DNA of 7,760 nt from positions 1 through 7,760 of the forward strand of contig DATFDL010000734.1 in assembly GCA_035252155.1 (NCBI GenBank), written 5' to 3'. Below are positions 1-6,316 of the stretch, piece by piece. Each line of letters begins with the position of its first letter. Position 1 is the stretch's first letter. Position numbers and translations under genes: made by a program. The stretch is from JAICLL01 sp035252155 (GTDB lineage Bacteria; Planctomycetota; Planctomycetia; Pirellulales; JAICIG01). The notes beneath the pieces are model-generated. The model was not told the DNA's origin, did no database searches, and saw only the letters and a list, made by a program, of their open reading frames with translations.

Positions 1-19
1 AAAATGACCGGGGAAACGA

Positions 20-113
20 TGATCGGCCCCGTGGCGCAAAAGACATGCCAAACCGCCGCATCGATTAAACCCAATACTGATTGCCTGAATGGCGCAAAAT
101 CCGTGCCGAACAG
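20..113. repeat. Imperfect direct repeat pair in the tsaE upstream region
   Basis: Two 36-base units at 20-55 and 78-113, offset by 58 bases, match at about 25 of 36 positions by eye. Both contain TGGCGCAAAA followed by a TGCC..AAC block. Such a pair could be a double regulator site or the remains of a duplication. No gene was recognised in 1-268, and no convincing promoter was found for tsaE. The identity is modest and chance cannot be excluded. Confidence 0.3.
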
Positions 114-140
114 GATTGCCACGGAGGGCGTTCCCTACAG
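112..140 (-). repeat. Dispersed palindromic (REP-like) repeat, copy 1
   Basis: This is a 29-base copy of a repeat found at least four times in the window, always outside genes. Read on the - strand it starts CTGTAGGGAACGCC and continues through the loop CTCCGT. It matches the copy at 6143-6171 at 26 of 29 positions, including an exact 23-base block (118-140 against 6149-6171). The outer arm is worn (GGCAATCC instead of GGCGTTCC), so this copy folds poorly. REP-like elements are usually mobilised in trans or persist as structured intergenic DNA; no mobilising gene is present here. Confidence 0.7.
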
Positions 141-268
141 AGAAAGCGCATCGTTGTATGCTGAACTCGAAGCATATGTATGAAGCCAAATTCAGCCCAC
201 GCTGAGCAACATTTAGCCATTGGCACGGAGCAGACCAACCGTTGATCTGGCCGTGGTAAAGTACCTGG

Positions 269-751
269 ATGGAGCAGCTTTTATTCAAAGCTAGCGGCGA
301 GGCGGAAACCGACGCGCTCGGCGCTGCGCTAGCCAGGCTTCTTTCGCGGCCGGCGGTCGTGGCCCTGCACGGAACGCTCGGGGCGGGGAAAACCCGCTTG
401 GTGCAAGGCTTGGCTGCCGGCCTGGGCATCGAGCGGGAGGCGGTGAGTAGCCCCACCTTCGTACTGCTTCACGAGTATCGTGGAGAAGCACCGATTTATC
501 ACTTCGATGCCTATCGACTGCGCGATGCCGACGAATTCTGGGAACTGGGTGCCGAAGAGTACTTGGCCGACGGTCGCGGCATTGTTGTCATCGAGTGGGC
601 CGAGCGGATTGCCGGCTGCTTGCCGGCCGACCGGCTGGAGATCGCCATCCAGATTACCGGCCCCGCAGAGCGATTTTTCCGGCTCAGTTTCCGCGGAGCA
701 TGTTACGAATCGACGGCGGACGGCCTAAAGGCGTGGATCGAAAGCCGTTGA
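269..751 (+). CDS. tsaE: tRNA threonylcarbamoyladenosine biosynthesis ATPase TsaE
   Basis: The product is a 160-residue cytoplasmic P-loop ATPase. In bacteria TsaE works with TsaB and TsaD, using the threonylcarbamoyl-AMP made by TsaC, to form t6A at position 37 of ANN-decoding tRNAs. Visible motifs are Walker A GTLGAGKT (35-42), the family motif SPTF (61-64), HFDAYRL (78-84, with the Walker-B-like Asp80) and a conserved Glu-Trp (109-110). The length is normal for the family. The ATG at 269 is chosen because the N-terminus then begins just before the first strand, as in known TsaE proteins. No clear Shine-Dalgarno sequence precedes it. TsaB, TsaC and TsaD are not in the window. The next gene starts 102 bases downstream on the same strand and is functionally unrelated as far as can be seen. 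The family assignment is secure. Confidence 0.95.
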   Translation: MEQLLFKASGEAETDALGAALARLLSRPAVVALHGTLGAGKTRLVQGLAAGLGIEREAVSSPTFVLLHEYRGEAPIYHFDAYRLRDADEFWELGAEEYLADGRGIVVIEWAERIAGCLPADRLEIAIQITGPAERFFRLSFRGACYESTADGLKAWIESR

Positions 752-771
752 ACCACACGTACGTGCTGGTT
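751..771 (+). terminator. Possible hairpin at the tsaE stop codon
   Basis: The arms AACCA (751-755) and TGGTT (767-771) enclose the perfect 10-base palindrome CACGTACGTG (756-765), with C766 bulged. The structure overlaps the last base of the tsaE stop codon. It could end tsaE transcription or protect the mRNA 3' end. There is no T-run after it, so it is not a canonical intrinsic terminator. The inner palindrome could instead be a protein-binding site ahead of the next gene. Confidence 0.25.
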
Positions 772-853
772 CACGTATCTTAAGCTCGGCGGGCCTCAAA
801 TTTGCGTAAATGCCAAAGGGAAGGTTCCACTTACAGCTTATTAGGGGTGCGAT

Positions 854-1963
854 ATGCGCGGTCTCGATTCCTCACGAACGCCTCAGCAGCGACCGTCACT
901 TGGTCGTCACAAAGCCCGCAGTGCAAAGACGCACGGCTTCTCTCATCCGTTAATGGTCGAGCTACTGGAAGCGCGCTTGGCGCTGAATAGCAGCCCGGTG
1001 GCAAACATTAACCCCACGCCCGCGCCGGTAACCACCAGTGCGCCGGTGGCTGCCGCGCCGACTGCCACGGCGACCAATACGTCTGGGTCGGCCAATGCCC
1101 CGCCGATCAGCGCCAGCGGTACGCCCGCAGTGCTGCTGTTCGATCCGCATCAGCCGGCGGGGCTAATACCAGCCGACGTCACGTCGGGCTCGGGACCGCC
1201 CTTGCAGCAAGGCGCGCCTCCGCGATTTTCTTACAACTTGGAAACGAACATCACCGGTGAGGGCAGTGGCGCGGCGAACGAACCGCTCACCGCGCCGTCG
1301 CATTCGGGCAGCACCACGCCCAATGGCGTTCCCGCCGCAGAGACGATTCGCGGCCTACCGTTCGACGTGAATCAAGAGGCGGCCACCCCAGCGGGAATAC
1401 CTCGCTTTTCGTTCGGGCCGCAAACCGCGCCGCGCAGTCCGCTGCAGAACCGCGACCTGCCCGGCATGCGGCCCGGTACGGCTCCTTCGCCCAGCAATCG
1501 GACCAATCCAACTCAGCCTTCTGAGTCGGCGCCGGGCACGCAGCCCATCCTGCCGCCGGTCAGTCAAGACGCGCTGCCCAGCGGAACGCGCGCCGGCGTC
1601 GTCGTGGCACAGACCGCCAACCCGAGCGAAGCTGAGCGGACACGAATTGGACCGGAAGAGATCGCAGCCGGGCAACCCGTCGATATAGTCGCTTGCGAAC
1701 TCGCCGCAGTGATGCCTTTAAATCTGCCTTCTCCCTTGGCCGGCAACCCGTTGGGCACTTCGATCGAGCCGGCCTCGACGGAGCAGCGGCCATTGAACGA
1801 CGACGACCTGGGCGAGTCGGGCGATCAAACGCCTTCGATCGAAGGGGCGCTGGTCAGCGGCGCCCTGCTCACCGCAGCCCGTCGACCGAGGCAAGAGTCG
1901 TGGCCGTTGGACGACGTTCGCCGCAATTTCCAATGGCGCAGTCCCGAACGGCTGAGTCGATAA
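854..1963 (+). CDS. Low-complexity protein with planctomycete LEPR-like export motif
   Basis: This 369-residue protein has no recognised catalytic domain. The N-terminus is basic (residues 1-33, many Arg/Lys), followed by VELLEARLALNSS (35-47). That resembles the short motif (roughly V-E-x-L-E-x-R-x-L-L) at the N-termini of many planctomycete extracellular proteins (Pfam Planc_extracel), with Ala where Pro or Asp is more usual. The rest is rich in Pro, Ala, Thr, Ser and Gly, has no transmembrane helix, and looks disordered. A short internal repeat is visible: FDPHQ (96-100) with GAPPRFSY (120-127), then FDVNQ (170-174) with GIPRFSF (181-187). The ATG at 854 follows AGGGG (843-847) at a 6-base spacing, which supports this start; Met34 (base 953) is a possible alternative but would remove the basic leader. 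An extracellular or envelope location is inferred from the motif only. The function is unknown. Confidence 0.7.
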   Translation: MRGLDSSRTPQQRPSLGRHKARSAKTHGFSHPLMVELLEARLALNSSPVANINPTPAPVTTSAPVAAAPTATATNTSGSANAPPISASGTPAVLLFDPHQPAGLIPADVTSGSGPPLQQGAPPRFSYNLETNITGEGSGAANEPLTAPSHSGSTTPNGVPAAETIRGLPFDVNQEAATPAGIPRFSFGPQTAPRSPLQNRDLPGMRPGTAPSPSNRTNPTQPSESAPGTQPILPPVSQDALPSGTRAGVVVAQTANPSEAERTRIGPEEIAAGQPVDIVACELAAVMPLNLPSPLAGNPLGTSIEPASTEQRPLNDDDLGESGDQTPSIEGALVSGALLTAARRPRQESWPLDDVRRNFQWRSPERLSR

Positions 1964-1973
1964 TGGCCAAATC

Positions 1974-1998
1974 GTGGGACTCGCTTCGCTTGGCCCAC
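1974..1998. repeat. Inverted repeat downstream of the LEPR-like gene
   Basis: The arms GTGGG (1974-1978) and CCCAC (1994-1998) enclose a 15-base loop containing CGCTTCGC, starting 10 bases after a stop codon. The layout is similar to a short intergenic palindrome that I recall from planctomycete genomes, but that is memory and not a search. It may serve as a weak terminator. No T-run follows, and no second copy is in this window. Confidence 0.35.
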
Positions 1999-2016
1999 CT
2001 ACGGCGGCCCTCGCAG

Positions 2017-2046
2017 TTGACGCACCTAGCCCACGCGCGGTTTAAT
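2017..2046 (+). promoter_or_regulatory. Sigma70-like promoter for the DUF1501 gene
   Basis: TTGACG (2017-2022) and TTTAAT (2041-2046) are separated by 18 bases, each matching five of six positions of the housekeeping consensus. Transcription would start near 2053. That leaves a leader of about 46 bases before the preferred TTG start at 2100, but only about 5 bases before the GTG at 2058. It lies in an otherwise GC-rich gap, which makes the AT-rich -10 stand out. Confidence 0.55.
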
Positions 2047-2099
2047 CAACTAAGAATGTGGGGGCGACTACAATCCTCCGGCCGCCAGGAATTGTTGCC

Positions 2100-3500
2100 T
2101 TGAAATCAAACTTGTTCGCCCGCCCCGTGTCTCGCCGCGCTGTGCTCCAAGCCGGATGCTCGGGCTTCATGGGACTGTCGTTGCCGGCGCTGTTTGGCGG
2201 CCGAGCTCAAGCGTCGGCCCAGGCATCCGGCGATGAGGTAGCCCCTCGGCGTCCGGGTTCGGTGATCCTGGTGCTGCTGACGGGCGGCGCCAGTCATCAG
2301 GACTCGTTTGATCTGAAGCCCGAAGCCCCCGACGGCATTCGGGGCGAATTCCGGCCGATCGACACGCGCACGCCCGGCGTGCAAATCTGCGAACATTTGC
2401 CGATGCTGGCCGAGCGCAGCGGACAGTTGGCGATCGTCCGCTCGATGTCGCACGGCGACAACAGCCACTTGCCGGCGACGCACACCACGCTGACCGGTTC
2501 ACCGATGCCTTTGCGGCGCGGGAGCGATCTCGACAATGTGCTCTCGCGGCGTGATTGGCCTTGCTATGCCGCCGGGCTCGATCAAGTTCGCCCGCGTCGC
2601 GACGGCGTGCCCAACGGCGTGACTTTGCCGCATCGCTTGATCGAAGGTCCGCTCACCTGGCCGGGTCAGCACGCCGGCTTTTTGGGCGCGGCTCACGACC
2701 CTTGGGAAATTAACAAAAACCCCAACGACGCGGATTTTCGCGTCGAAAGCCTGCAGTTGCCCGTCGGGCTGAGCCTCGAGCGGCTTTCGCACCGTCATCG
2801 GCTGCTGGAAGAGTTCAATCGCCAGCGGCAATTGGCGGCGCTGGCCGAAAGCGGTGCGTTCAACGAACAGCAGGCGCTGGCGTTGACGCTGCTCAGCTCA
2901 GGCAAGGTCAACGACGCCTTTCGCATCGAGCGCGAATCCGACGAAGTGCGAGACCGTTACGGCCGGCACATGTTCGGCCAGTCGTTGCTGTTGGCGCGCC
3001 GCTTGATCGAGGCTGGCGTGCCGTTGGTACAAGTCAACTTGGGCATCGTGCAGAGCTGGGACACGCACACCGACAATTTCGGCCGGCTGAAGAACGCGCT
3101 GTTGCCGCCGATGGATCGAGGCGTTTCGGCCTTAGTCGATGATCTGAAGGCGACGGGCCTGCTCGACGAAACGCTCGTCGTGTTGGCGGGCGAGTTCGGC
3201 CGGACGCCCAAGATTTCGACTTTACCCGGTGCTACGATTCCCGGCCGCGATCATTGGGCGGCGGTTTACTCGGCAGTATTCGCCGGCGGCGGCGTGCGCG
3301 GAGGGCAGGTGATTGGCCGTTCCGACAAGCAGGCCGCGCTGCCGGTCACACGCTCATACCGCCCGGAAGATTTGGGGGCGACCATCTATCAAGCGCTGGG
3401 GCTAAGCCCAGCCACCGAGATCCGCGACCCGCTGGGCCGGCCCTTGCGGCTTAACGGGGGCGAAGTGATCGAGCCGCTATTTAGCGGCGCGCCGGTGTAG
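2100..3500 (+). CDS. Tat-exported DUF1501 family protein
   Basis: The protein is 466 residues from the chosen start and belongs to the DUF1501 family (PF07394), which has an alkaline-phosphatase/sulfatase-like fold and is greatly expanded in planctomycetes. The substrate is unknown. The N-terminus is a twin-arginine signal: SRRAVLQAG with the arginines at 12-13, a hydrophobic stretch, and a likely cut after AQA (about 38). Family motifs follow: GGASHQDSFD (62-71), a His-rich SHGDNSHLPATH block (117-128), WDTHTDN (320-326), GEFGRTP (364-370) and GRDHW (382-386). These Asp, His and Glu residues are candidate metal ligands. The open frame extends to a GTG at 2058. The TTG at 2100 is preferred because AGGA (2087-2090) sits 9 bases upstream and the predicted transcription start (about 2053) almost abuts the GTG. 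DUF1501 genes often sit beside a DUF1549/DUF1553 partner; none is within this window. Confidence 0.92.
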   Translation: MKSNLFARPVSRRAVLQAGCSGFMGLSLPALFGGRAQASAQASGDEVAPRRPGSVILVLLTGGASHQDSFDLKPEAPDGIRGEFRPIDTRTPGVQICEHLPMLAERSGQLAIVRSMSHGDNSHLPATHTTLTGSPMPLRRGSDLDNVLSRRDWPCYAAGLDQVRPRRDGVPNGVTLPHRLIEGPLTWPGQHAGFLGAAHDPWEINKNPNDADFRVESLQLPVGLSLERLSHRHRLLEEFNRQRQLAALAESGAFNEQQALALTLLSSGKVNDAFRIERESDEVRDRYGRHMFGQSLLLARRLIEAGVPLVQVNLGIVQSWDTHTDNFGRLKNALLPPMDRGVSALVDDLKATGLLDETLVVLAGEFGRTPKISTLPGATIPGRDHWAAVYSAVFAGGGVRGGQVIGRSDKQAALPVTRSYRPEDLGATIYQALGLSPATEIRDPLGRPLRLNGGEVIEPLFSGAPV

Positions 3501-3512
3501 TACCACGGTCCG

Positions 3513-3926
3513 TTAGCCCTCTTCCCAACTTCGCCCGTCGATCAGCACGTCGGCGACCAGGTCGGCGGGCAGCGCCCGGCGAATATCGGCGACCATCTGG
3601 CGGCGGGTGCCGGCCTTGCAGACCAAGCGCAACTGCATGACCCAATCACTAGGATGGGCGGGCACATCAGAGCCGATCATCGGACCAGTCCGCTCGCGGG
3701 CCAACTCGTCGGCTGTTGCCACCGCGCCGGCTCCGATGGGTGCGCTGCTCAAGGCTCGCGGCGGCTCGCCTTTCAACAACTGTTCCAACGACTCTTCGTC
3801 GTACCAGCGAACGCCGTCGTTTGCCTTTTGGCAACGATCGAGCCAGCGGCGGATCGCTCGGCCCAGCGCCTTGAAATCGCGCGGCGTCAGCGCTTGTCGC
3901 GGAAAAACATCAAAATCGGTAGCCAT
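3513..3926 (-). CDS. Small protein of unknown function downstream of sppA
   Basis: I do not recognise this 137-residue protein. It has no signal peptide, membrane segment or cysteine pair. Residues 13-31 (LTPRDFKALGRAIRRWLDR) look like an amphipathic helix, and WYDEESLEQLLKGE (41-54) suggests a second. A Pro/Ala/Gly-rich linker spans about 55-92. The C-terminal part (WVMQLRLVCKAG, a helix around 108-119, then ADVLIDGRSW) has a strand-helix-strand pattern. The ATG at 3926 is chosen because GAGG (3933-3936) lies 6 bases upstream on this strand; an in-frame TTG at 3938 overlaps that site and is unlikely. It lies 119 bases after sppA on the same strand with no strong promoter between, so co-transcription is plausible. 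Its stop codon is 12 bases from that of the convergent DUF1501 gene. Normal codon use and the SD make it likely real. Confidence 0.7.
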   Translation of the reverse strand: MATDFDVFPRQALTPRDFKALGRAIRRWLDRCQKANDGVRWYDEESLEQLLKGEPPRALSSAPIGAGAVATADELARERTGPMIGSDVPAHPSDWVMQLRLVCKAGTRRQMVADIRRALPADLVADVLIDGRSWEEG

Positions 3927-4029
3927 GAGCGGCCTCAATTCTTTTGGTTAGCATAGCGCGGCCCAGCAATTGCCAAGCCATACTCTAGACTACCAGTTTG
4001 AAAATAAACCGCCAGTCCAGACCGATCGG

Positions 4030-4047
4030 AATCGCCGATTGCCAATC
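4030..4047. other. Overlapping palindromes at the sppA stop codon
   Basis: AATCG-C-CGATT (4030-4040) and GATTG-C-CAATC (4037-4047) overlap, so three related half-sites alternate in orientation. The second palindrome includes two bases of the sppA stop codon. In RNA only one hairpin could form at a time, each with a 5-bp stem and a very small loop. A weak role at the sppA mRNA 3' end or a protein site is possible. No T-run follows on the - strand, so it is not a standard terminator. Confidence 0.25.
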
Positions 4048-5911
4048 ACTCGGGCGCGATGACAAAACCCGGCGCCACCAGGGCGGCGCCCTCGGCGCGG
4101 ATAATTTCAAGTTGCCGCAGTGTGGCCAACACCGCTCGCACACGGGCCGGATCGAGCTGGTCCAAATAGGGCAGCGCCGATGACAGCAACGGCGACGACC
4201 GTAAGCCTGTGGCCAACTGCACGTGCTTGGAGGTGTCTTTGCTCCCCTCGACGTCTTCCAAAAGCTGCTCGATGAAGTTCTTGGGTTCGGGCACGACCCG
4301 CAACTCGTAATCGCCGGCCTTCAGCTTGGCCTGCTCGGCCGCATAGGCCACGGCGTCGTCGAGCGTGCCAAGCTTGTCGACCAGACCCAGGTCGAGCGCC
4401 TGCTTGCCCGTGTAAACCCGGCCGCCGGCCAACTCGTCGATCGGTTTCTTCAGCTTGCCGGCGCGACCCTCGGTGACGTGTCCCTTGAACACGCCGTAGA
4501 TCTCGTCCATCCACTCTTGCATGTGCTTGCGCTGTTCGGGCGTGAAGACCTGCATCGAGCTGAGGATCGAGGCATTCGCCCCGCGCTGGTAGCCCTTCCA
4601 CTTGATGCCCAGCTTGTTCCACAGATTAGTCGTGGCCAGCTTGCCGCCGACCACGCCGATCGAACCGGTGATGGTGGCTTCGTCGGCGAAGATCGTTTCG
4701 GCGCCGCAGCTCACGTAGTAACCGCCGCTGGCCGCCACCCCCCCCATCGACACGACGAACGGCTTCTTGGCCTTCACTCGCTGCGTGGCGCTGAGAATGA
4801 TCTCGCTGGCGGTGGCCGATCCGCCGGGCGAATCGACGCGCAGCACCACTGCTTTGATCGTGTCGTCCGAGGCCGCCTCGTCCAGAGCCTTACGCAGCGG
4901 CGTGCTGGCCGCCACCGAGGTCGAGGAACCGAACAGGTCGATCTCGACGTCGCCCAGCGTGATCGCGCCGTCGACATAGACGATGGCCACCGAGTCTTTG
5001 TGCGTCTTCTTTTTCTTGGCGCCGCCCAGCAGGTCGGCCCAAAGATTAAGCGCCGCAAAGGGCGACGAGAGATCAAGCTCGGTCTGCTTCTTCTTGCCGT
5101 ATTTGTGATCGAATTTGACTTCCTCGCCAAAGCGTCGCTTCAGTTCGGCCTCAAAGTCTTCCTTTTGCTCGACGGCGTCGATCAGGCCCAACTCCTGCGC
5201 CCGGCGGGCCGAATAAGGCCCGCCATCGACCCAGCCCCGCACCCGCTCGGCGTCGACCTTGCGTCCCGAAGCGATCAGCTTGAGTTGCGTCTCGAACGTG
5301 CTGTCTAAAAGCCAGTTCTGCATCTCTTCCGATTGCGGGCTGGGACCATCGCGCATGAACATCTCGGCCGCGCTTTTGTAGTCGCCACAGGTCAAGAAGT
5401 CGGGCTGCACACCTAGCTTATCAAGCAGCCCGCGCAAATAAGGCGATTCGCCATACAGGCCCGTCAACCAGAGATCGCCCGTCGGCACCAGGCTGAGCCG
5501 CGTGGCGCCGGCCAGCAAGGCATACGTTGACATCGAAAGTTCGTCGGCGTGGGCGTGCACCTCTTTGCCTTTCTCGGTCAGTCGGCTTATCACCTGCCGC
5601 AGCTCCTCGATTTGCGACGTCGAAAGTCCGGCATTGTCCACCGCCAAAACGACCGCCTTGACCGCGTCGTCGTCGCCGGCCTTCTTCAGCCGGCCGACCA
5701 GGTCTTTCAGCGACACGGTGTGCTCAGTGGCCGAAAGAAGGCTTGCCTCGCCCGGCGCCTCGGTGACGGCGCCCTTGAGACGGAACACGGCGACCACGGC
5801 TGTGGAGTCGGTGTTCTTCGGCTCGGATTTCTTGTCATCCGCCCGAACGAGCGAGGATGTCAGGCCACCCAACAGCAAAAGGACGGCTAAGGGACGAGTG
5901 GAGCGTATCAT
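4046..5911 (-). CDS. sppA: Signal peptide peptidase SppA, long two-domain type (S49)
   Basis: The 621-residue protein matches the length of E. coli SppA (67K type, 618). Family members cleave remnant signal peptides and other membrane peptides using a Ser-Lys dyad. A signal sequence (1-24) has the hydrophobic core LAVLLLLGGL and a likely cut at VRA|DD. The N-terminal S49-like domain (about 38-265) carries GDYKSA with Lys179, which matches the E. coli catalytic lysine (K209) by context. A lysine-rich linker follows (about 266-306). The C-terminal S49 domain (about 307-540) has VDSPGGS (359-365) and GGVAASGGYY, with Ser395 as nucleophile, then TGSIGVVGG. Both catalytic residues are intact. The start at 5911 is chosen because GGAG (5920-5923) lies 8 bases upstream and the product then begins with a clean signal peptide; the open frame upstream to 6139 crosses the promoter and a dispersed repeat. 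A hydrophobic C-terminal tail (about 603-620) is present. Confidence 0.95.
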   Translation of the reverse strand: MIRSTRPLAVLLLLGGLTSSLVRADDKKSEPKNTDSTAVVAVFRLKGAVTEAPGEASLLSATEHTVSLKDLVGRLKKAGDDDAVKAVVLAVDNAGLSTSQIEELRQVISRLTEKGKEVHAHADELSMSTYALLAGATRLSLVPTGDLWLTGLYGESPYLRGLLDKLGVQPDFLTCGDYKSAAEMFMRDGPSPQSEEMQNWLLDSTFETQLKLIASGRKVDAERVRGWVDGGPYSARRAQELGLIDAVEQKEDFEAELKRRFGEEVKFDHKYGKKKQTELDLSSPFAALNLWADLLGGAKKKKTHKDSVAIVYVDGAITLGDVEIDLFGSSTSVAASTPLRKALDEAASDDTIKAVVLRVDSPGGSATASEIILSATQRVKAKKPFVVSMGGVAASGGYYVSCGAETIFADEATITGSIGVVGGKLATTNLWNKLGIKWKGYQRGANASILSSMQVFTPEQRKHMQEWMDEIYGVFKGHVTEGRAGKLKKPIDELAGGRVYTGKQALDLGLVDKLGTLDDAVAYAAEQAKLKAGDYELRVVPEPKNFIEQLLEDVEGSKDTSKHVQLATGLRSSPLLSSALPYLDQLDPARVRAVLATLRQLEIIRAEGAALVAPGFVIAPE

Positions 5912-5938
5912 TGAGGTTTCTCCGTGAACTTGCGGTGG

Positions 5939-5963
5939 ATGATCGCGTGTAGTCGCGATCCAT
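5939..5963 (-). promoter_or_regulatory. Palindrome at the predicted sppA transcription start
   Basis: GATCGCG (5941-5947) and CGCGATC (5954-5960) form a perfect 7-bp inverted repeat around TGTAGT. With one bulged C the pairing extends to 5939 and 5963. It lies just downstream of the -10 box, covering the expected start site near 5960 and the first part of the leader. In DNA it would suit a repressor dimer; in RNA it would be a 5' hairpin about 18 bases ahead of the Shine-Dalgarno. The sequence cannot say which. Confidence 0.45.
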
Positions 5964-5966
5964 GCC

Positions 5967-5996
5967 AATATATCGCCCCGCCGGTCGGGATGCCAA
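5967..5996 (-). promoter_or_regulatory. Sigma70-like promoter for sppA
   Basis: On the - strand TTGGCA (5996-5991) and TATATT (5972-5967) are 18 bases apart, each five of six to the housekeeping consensus. Transcription would begin near 5960 and give a leader of about 49 bases before the sppA ATG. No better candidate was seen between the gene and the dispersed repeats. Confidence 0.5.
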
Positions 5997-6080
5997 CGGG
6001 CGTGGCGATGGGACGACCAGGGTGGCCCGGAACTAGCCAAAGATCGCACGAGATCAACCGGCACTGCGCGACATGCCATT

Positions 6081-6171
6081 CTGTAGGGAAACGCCCTCCG
6101 TGGCATTCCGCTCGGGGCGGCGCTACGTCCACCCGCCATTCACGGAACGCCACGGAGGGCGTTCCCTACAG
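6081..6171. repeat. Inverted pair of dispersed palindromic repeats (copies 2 and 3)
   Basis: Copy 2 (6081-6110, + orientation) and copy 3 (6143-6171, - orientation) form a 91-base unit. It begins with CTGTAGG and ends with the complement CCTACAG, around a 32-base centre. The copies differ by one substitution and one inserted base. Copy 3 alone is a perfect palindrome: arms GGAACGCC and GGCGTTCC around CTCCGT (- strand). The layout resembles a paired REP element (BIME-like) or a very small MITE; no flanking target duplication is evident. It lies between the sppA promoter and the sigma54-type promoter, about 80-170 bases upstream of the latter's start site. Confidence 0.7.
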
Positions 6172-6221
6172 GAATTTAACCACTAAGGTCGCGGGCATTC
6201 GCTATCGGCGCCGAAACGCCC

Positions 6222-6237
6222 TGGCACGGTTTGTGCT
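6222..6237 (+). promoter_or_regulatory. Sigma54 (RpoN) -24/-12 type promoter for the stress gene cluster
   Basis: TGGCACG (6222-6228), four spacer bases and GTGCT (6233-6237) match the consensus TGGCACR-N4-TTGCW with one mismatch. The invariant GG (6223-6224) and GC (6235-6236) are exactly 10 bases apart. Transcription would start near 6248, leaving a leader of about 70 bases before the ATG at 6317. The perfect palindrome TCGGCGCCGA (6205-6214) lies 7 bases upstream of the -24 element. Promoters of this class need an AAA+ enhancer-binding activator, usually bound 80-200 bases upstream; that distance coincides with the repeat pair at 6081-6171. No competing sigma70-like pair of similar quality was seen in 6172-6316. 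Confidence 0.5.
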
Positions 6238-6316
6238 CCTCACCCCTGCCCGTGAAACTGCGTTACGTGGGGCGCCGGAACCAAACCATCGCTTCAACCG
6301 TTGGGGGAATCCAACC

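Noticed and set aside
221..236. TGGCACG upstream of tsaE as a second sigma54 site
   Set aside because: There is no GC dinucleotide 10 bases after the GG, so the -12 element is missing.
1693..2103. + strand frame overlapping the end of the LEPR-like gene
   Set aside because: It would overlap most of the C-terminal third of a better supported gene and cover the DUF1501 promoter; the product is Arg-rich out-of-frame translation.
3950..3976. - strand promoter TTGGCA-N15-TATGCT for the small unknown gene
   Set aside because: The spacing is too short and the -10 is weak; not enough to claim independent transcription.
4223..5308. Long + strand open frame (361 codons)
   Set aside because: It lies antisense inside sppA, whose two S49 domains and both catalytic residues are clear; high GC produces long antisense frames.
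5924..6316. N-terminal 131-codon extension of the CsbD gene frame
   Set aside because: It crosses the sppA promoter region, two dispersed repeats and the sigma54-type site, and its translation has no family match; the CsbD domain begins right at the ATG at 6317.
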